From: Campylobacteraceae bacterium
GTDB lineage: Bacteria; Campylobacterota; Campylobacteria; Campylobacterales; Sulfurovaceae
Length of the DNA: 7,770 nucleotides
Direction: 5' to 3'
Assembly: GCA_026982175.1 (NCBI GenBank)
Contig: JALSHP010000383.1
Span: 1-7,770, forward strand
The notes under the pieces were generated by a model, which saw only the letters and a list, made by a program, of their open reading frames with translations, searched no databases and was not told where the DNA came from. Shown in pieces: positions 5,141 to 7,770 of this stretch (position 1 is its first letter; each line of letters begins with the position of its first letter). Both the position numbers and the translations under genes were made by a program.

Positions 5141-5160
5141 AAATCTCTCACTGTCCGCCA
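5141..5160 (+). other. attR: 3'-end fragment of a tRNA gene (probably tRNA-Ser)
   Basis: The sequence AAATCTCTCACTGTCCGCCA reads as the last part of a T-arm (loop end AAAT, stem strand CTCTC with C61), an acceptor strand ACTGTCC, discriminator G and CCA. Upstream the T-loop is TTAAAAT rather than the canonical TTCAAAT, and no tRNA body follows, so this is a fragment, not a gene. G73 and an acceptor that would pair with GGACAGT favour tRNA-Ser. It separates the integrase side from comF and so marks the right junction. With the CCA pointing right, the complete tRNA should flank the element's left end. Confidence 0.65.
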
Positions 5161-5181
5161 TTTAATCACATAAAATTCTTA

Positions 5182-5754
5182 CTAATTCACACCTGCCAAT
5201 GTTAATCCAAACAGTACTTTAACTCCATTTTCTCGTAATACCGAAGCTGCCTCTATGAGCGTTGTTCCTGTGGTAATAATGTCATCTACCAAAATCACCT
5301 CAATCCCCTTTTTACCTGTGTAAACAAAATCTCTAGGGTTTTCTAATCGAAACTGTAACTTTTTACCCGAATAGTTTACTTTGTTTTGTGCCATGAGTTT
5401 GGCATGTTGGACTTTGACATTTTTCATTTTCATCTCATGGGTTAAAAGTGCCACATGGGCATAGCCTGACTTTACATCTTCATCTACACCTACTACATAA
5501 ACTTTCTCTTGACTCTCTTGCGTAAATTTTTGCATAAAGGGTTTAAATGAGAGTTGGGCTAAGGCTTTGTAGACTTTAAAGCCTTGTGGGGTATGTTTGG
5601 TGAAGAGTAGGTCTTCTATGTGTTGGTAGTTAAAAAAGCTATAGACCTCTAGCGTTCCCACTACTCTTTTGCTCACACTTGCTTGTAAAAGATTGGTTTG
5701 ACAAGTTTCACAAAAAGTTTCAACACTTAGTTTATGGCAAGAGAGACAACGCAT
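5182..5754 (-). CDS. comF: ComF family protein (phosphoribosyltransferase-like competence protein)
   Basis: This 190-residue cytosolic protein begins with a zinc-binding pair of CxxC motifs (C3, C6, C15, C18). It ends in a type I phosphoribosyltransferase domain with the PRPP loop motif VILVDDIITTGTTL (153-166), including D157, D158 and TTGTT. ComF is needed for DNA uptake and transformation in several bacteria, where it is linked to handling single-stranded DNA; a true transferase activity is not established. The length is normal for the family. Its ATG is 8 nt after the stop of the copD-like gene, so the two are probably co-transcribed, although no clear ribosome site is visible. It lies directly outside the integrated element. 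Confidence 0.9.
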   Translation of the reverse strand: MRCLSCHKLSVETFCETCQTNLLQASVSKRVVGTLEVYSFFNYQHIEDLLFTKHTPQGFKVYKALAQLSFKPFMQKFTQESQEKVYVVGVDEDVKSGYAHVALLTHEMKMKNVKVQHAKLMAQNKVNYSGKKLQFRLENPRDFVYTGKKGIEVILVDDIITTGTTLIEAASVLRENGVKVLFGLTLAGVN

Positions 5755-5762
5755 AATTTACA

Positions 5763-6212
5763 CTATAAAATGTCTCTTAAAACAATGGCATAGTGTAAAA
5801 CAATGAAGTTTAAAATAAAAATTCCCAAAGATGAACCACGTGACAAAAATGTTTCAAAACGCGTTCTCTCTTTGCCATTGGTTCTAAAGGCAATGCGTAA
5901 ATGAATGATGGTTATCACTGTCATAATGGCAACCAAAATTAATTTTCCTCGCAGTGCATCTAAGACTTCTGAATGTGCATCCAAATTAAAAAGGACATAA
6001 ATCATATTGTTCTCAAATATCATCCAAATACCTGTGCCAATAAGAAGAACCAAAACCACCATCTCAAAATAACCAAATATAGGCCCAATGCGTGGATAAA
6101 CCAATTTCTGATCCTCTTTATTTCTCAATGAAATTCCTAAAACAAACATGAAAACCGAACCACCTATCCATGAGATAGCAGCCACTAAATGTAAATGTAT
6201 TCCCCAACCCAA
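5763..6212 (-). CDS. CopD-like four-helix membrane protein
   Basis: This is an inner-membrane protein of 149 residues from the chosen TTG, with four predicted transmembrane segments: IHLHLVAAISWIGGSVFMF, FEMVVLVLLIGTGIWMIF, LILVAIMTVITIIHLRIAF and IFILNFIVLHYAIVL. The HLHLVAAISWIGG signature, with histidines at the start of helix one and others in helices three and four (IIHLR, LHYAI), is typical of CopD/DUF2269-like proteins, which may bind copper or haem; the substrate is unknown. An upstream in-frame TTG at 6248 would add 12 residues (MSFARSLLQRDI), but those codons lie largely in an inserted palindrome. TTG at 6212 has AAAGGG 5 nt before it and is the start I favour. It is followed by comF after 8 nt. 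Confidence 0.8.
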   Translation of the reverse strand: MGWGIHLHLVAAISWIGGSVFMFVLGISLRNKEDQKLVYPRIGPIFGYFEMVVLVLLIGTGIWMIFENNMIYVLFNLDAHSEVLDALRGKLILVAIMTVITIIHLRIAFRTNGKERTRFETFLSRGSSLGIFILNFIVLHYAIVLRDIL

Positions 6213-6227
6213 AATGTCCCTTTGTAA

Positions 6228-6288
6228 TAGACTTCTTGCAAAACTCAATAAATAATAGGCTCTTTCATTGAGTTTTGCAAGAAGTCTA
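6228..6288. mobile_element. MITE-like palindromic insertion (61 bp)
   Basis: Two perfect 22-bp inverted arms (6228-6249 and 6267-6288) surround a 17-nt loop. Each outer end is TA, as for a TA target duplication of IS630/Tc1- or IS5-type elements. The arm reads TAGACTTCTTGCAAAACTCA inward. There is no transposase, so it would be non-autonomous. It is unlikely to be a terminator, because it lies between divergently transcribed genes and no T-run follows. The family is not identified from sequence alone. Confidence 0.6.
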
Positions 6289-6297
6289 ATATATAAT
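6268..6297 (+). promoter_or_regulatory. Candidate promoter of the phosphoesterase gene
   Basis: TATAAT at 6292-6297 lies 30 nt before the GTG start. TTGAGT at 6268-6273, 18 nt upstream of it, matches four of six -35 bases. The -35 is inside the right arm of the palindromic insertion while the -10 is in flanking sequence, so the insertion may supply half of this promoter. On the opposite strand, TATAAT at 6308-6303 and 6303-6298 could serve the copD-like gene. Confidence 0.45.
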
Positions 6298-6327
6298 ATT
6301 ATATTATATCAGTAAAAAAGAGAAATT

Positions 6328-7659
6328 GTGAAAAAAATCAAAATTAATTCACCTAAATATCTAATGCTTCTGTCTATTTTGCTCGTTAGTGTTGCGTGTC
6401 ATCAGCCAAATGTCTCTTCTAAAGAGCAATACAGTGACAAATATCGTTTGGTTTGGAACAGCGACCCCAAAAGTACCATGACCATTGCGTGGAATCAATA
6501 TCAAGGTAAACCTCTTCTGTACTATGGACGAACGCAAGAGATGAACCAAAGCATTACACCCCAACGCGTGGTGAAGTACAGAGGTATGAACAATAATTTT
6601 GTACGACTTACCCATTTAGAAGCTGATAGCAAATATTATTTTAAAGTTTGTACCCAAAATAACTGCTCTAAAGCAATGTACTTTAAAACAGCACCCAATA
6701 CCCCTAAACCCTTTACGTTTATAGCAGGAGGTGATTCACGAAGCATTCCAAGAGGTCGCATAAGAGGAAACATATTAGTCTCTAAAATTCGCCCCTTATT
6801 CATTGCCCATGGAGGTGACTATACCAAAAGTGGTACAGCCAATGAGTGGCAAAGATGGCTAGATGAATGGCAACAGACAACAAGTGCTGATGGACGAATG
6901 TACCCTCTTTTAGTTACCCATGGAAACCATGAAAACAAAGACCACGCTATGCTCAACAAACTTTTTGATGTTCCCAATGTCGATGTCTATTCTAAAATGG
7001 ATTTCAACTTCTTATCGCTCTATACCCTTAACACCGAACTAGAACCAACCGTAGGCTACTACGACATGGTAAGCAAAGAGAAGTGGAACAAACACAAAAA
7101 GTGGGATGCACAAACAGCATGGTTTAAAAAAGAGCTTGAACAAGATAAACAAAAACTAAAAGTCGTCTCTTATCATCGTCCTCTACGTCCTCACAAAAAA
7201 TCCAAAGCCGAGGGGCGTTTACGCTACGCTGAATGGTCACCTCTATTTTACAAATACGGCATTAAACTTGCCATTGAGTGTGACTCTCACTTAGTTAAAT
7301 ACACCTACCCTCTAAAGCCTGACCTTTTAGGAGAAGAGGGCTTTGTGATTGACAAAGAAAAAGGTACAACTTTCATCGGTGAGGGTTCATGGGGCGCTCC
7401 CACACGCAAAAATGACGATGACAAATCATGGACATTAGATAGTGGTAGTTTTTGGCAATTTAAGCTCATAACAGCCATGCCCAATAAATTAGAGATACGA
7501 ACGGTTAAGTTTGGGGATGAAAATAGAGACTATGATGCAAAAAGCGTTAAAGAGCTTACGCAAAAAGAGCAAGATTTAAAGCCCACACGTATTCCAAAGG
7601 GCTTAGATTTGTGGGATTCTAAAGTTGGAAAGGTTTTGAGATTGGAGCTTGGAATTTAA
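6328..7659 (+). CDS. Purple acid phosphatase-like metallophosphoesterase, probable lipoprotein
   Basis: This 443-residue protein is exported: a basic N-terminus and hydrophobic run (YLMLLSILLVSVAC) end at C24, a plausible though non-ideal lipobox. Residues 38-122 resemble the fibronectin-like N-terminal domain of purple acid phosphatases (YRLVWNSDPKSTMTIAW, then YYFKV). The metallophosphoesterase core follows: GGDSR with D136, HGGD with D164, THGNHE with N200 and H201, SYHRP with H283, and ECDSH (317-321). In the last motif the usual GHxH is changed to CDSH, keeping only H321. The probable role is periplasmic or outer-membrane phosphoester hydrolysis, substrate unknown. The start is GTG at 6328 with a weak AAGAGA site. 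It is divergent from the copD-like gene, and no terminator is evident after the stop. Confidence 0.85.
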   Translation: MKKIKINSPKYLMLLSILLVSVACHQPNVSSKEQYSDKYRLVWNSDPKSTMTIAWNQYQGKPLLYYGRTQEMNQSITPQRVVKYRGMNNNFVRLTHLEADSKYYFKVCTQNNCSKAMYFKTAPNTPKPFTFIAGGDSRSIPRGRIRGNILVSKIRPLFIAHGGDYTKSGTANEWQRWLDEWQQTTSADGRMYPLLVTHGNHENKDHAMLNKLFDVPNVDVYSKMDFNFLSLYTLNTELEPTVGYYDMVSKEKWNKHKKWDAQTAWFKKELEQDKQKLKVVSYHRPLRPHKKSKAEGRLRYAEWSPLFYKYGIKLAIECDSHLVKYTYPLKPDLLGEEGFVIDKEKGTTFIGEGSWGAPTRKNDDDKSWTLDSGSFWQFKLITAMPNKLEIRTVKFGDENRDYDAKSVKELTQKEQDLKPTRIPKGLDLWDSKVGKVLRLELGI

Positions 7660-7700
7660 GGTTTTAAGATAGTATTTTTGAGGAAACTTTATCCATAATC

Positions 7701-7709
7701 TGCTATAAT
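7701..7709 (+). promoter_or_regulatory. Extended -10 promoter of the selC-like tRNA
   Basis: TGCTATAAT is a perfect extended -10 element (TGn followed by TATAAT). It ends about 6 nt before the likely tRNA 5' end. TTGAGG at 7678-7683 could be a -35 but the spacing of 20 nt is long. Its position right before the tRNA strongly suggests that it drives it. Confidence 0.65.
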
Positions 7710-7714
7710 TTCCC

Positions 7715-7770
7715 GATGCGACCGTGACATAATGGCTGTGTGCTGGGCTTCAACCCCAGATTGGACTTCC
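7715..7770 (+). tRNA. selC: tRNA-Sec (UCA anticodon), 5' part only
   Basis: CTGGG (7743-7747), loop CTTCAAC (7748-7754) and CCCAG (7755-7759) form a perfect 5-bp anticodon arm with T33 and anticodon TCA at 7750-7752, which reads UGA as selenocysteine. Before it, ACATA (7727-7731) pairs with TGTGT (7737-7741) as a D-stem with a short loop ATGGC, as expected for the long-stem, small-loop D-arm of tRNA-Sec. The beginning of what may be a long variable arm follows, and the gene then runs off the window. The exact 5' base (about 7715-7717) cannot be fixed without the 3' acceptor strand. It implies that the organism makes selenoproteins such as formate dehydrogenase. Confidence 0.7.

Larger units (their letters stand above)
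1..5160. mobile_element. Right-hand part of an integrated mobile element (tRNA-targeted)
   Basis: All genes from 80 to 4967 are on the minus strand and mostly overlap or abut. They comprise a tyrosine integrase at the right end, an excisionase-like winged helix protein, a replication-initiator-like protein, small putative DNA-binding proteins and a toxin-antitoxin pair. Right of the integrase come short repeats that fit arm-type sites, then a tRNA 3'-end fragment ending in CCA (5141-5160), and then housekeeping-type genes. This is the layout of an element inserted into the 3' end of a tRNA gene. The left end is outside the window, because no second copy of the att sequence is seen near position 1. 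No capsid, terminase, portal, relaxase or type IV secretion gene is recognisable in the visible 5 kb, so phage satellite, small mobilizable element and larger prophage all remain possible. The element character is well supported; its exact class is inference. Confidence 0.8.

Noticed and set aside
6228..6288. Perfect hairpin considered as an intrinsic terminator
   Set aside because: Genes on both sides are transcribed away from it, neither strand has a T-run after the stem, and both ends are TA, which fits a transposon-derived palindrome better.
6361..6615. Minus-strand frame opposite the phosphoesterase N-terminus
   Set aside because: Antisense to a signal peptide and conserved domain; composition is not protein-like.
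7715..7770. Possible tRNA-Ser (UGA) on the minus strand using the same anticodon stem
   Set aside because: The minus strand lacks a D-arm with GG before the stem, whereas the plus strand has a D-arm and a TATAAT promoter at the right distance.
1..7770. CRISPR array, rRNA or riboswitch
   Set aside because: No regularly spaced repeats, rRNA-like sequence or recognisable riboswitch core seen on either strand.

Overview
The window looks like part of a Campylobacterota (epsilonproteobacterial) chromosome, of the Sulfurimonas/Sulfurospirillum/Arcobacter kind. The basis is low GC, AT-rich -10 boxes with poor -35 boxes, and ComF and CopD-like proteins of the type seen in that group. It falls into two parts that meet near position 5160.

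Positions 1-5160 look like the right-hand end of an integrated mobile element. All its genes lie on the minus strand in a tight, partly overlapping chain. From the right boundary leftwards they are: a complete tyrosine integrase (3765-4967); an unrecognised 229-residue protein whose start overlaps the integrase stop; a non-coding stretch (2828-3078) with palindromes and a decayed gene fragment; a small AlpA/excisionase-like winged helix protein; a second small putative DNA-binding protein; a replication-initiator-like protein with Rep_trans / filamentous-phage gpII-like motifs; two further small proteins; and a RelE/ParE-type toxin-antitoxin pair. Next to the integrase are repeats that look like integrase arm-binding sites, followed by a 20-bp piece ending in CCA that reads as the 3' end of a tRNA, probably tRNA-Ser. 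I read this as attR. The intact tRNA and the rest of the element should lie left of the window. No capsid, packaging or conjugation gene is visible, so the element could be a satellite, a small integrative mobilizable element, or one end of something larger.

Positions 5161-7770 look like ordinary chromosome: a minus-strand pair copD-like/comF separated by 8 nt, a divergent plus-strand purple-acid-phosphatase-like lipoprotein, and the first part of a selenocysteine tRNA (selC) cut by the window end. A 61-bp MITE-like palindrome with 22-bp perfect arms sits between the divergent genes. Removing it in silico restores a plausible leader for the copD-like gene and argues that its start is an internal TTG at 6212.

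The most interesting points are the apparent rolling-circle-type replication module inside an integrated element with a candidate origin, the tRNA-derived right boundary, the unknown protein coupled to the integrase with a decayed partial copy beside it, and the MITE that reshaped the divergent promoter region.
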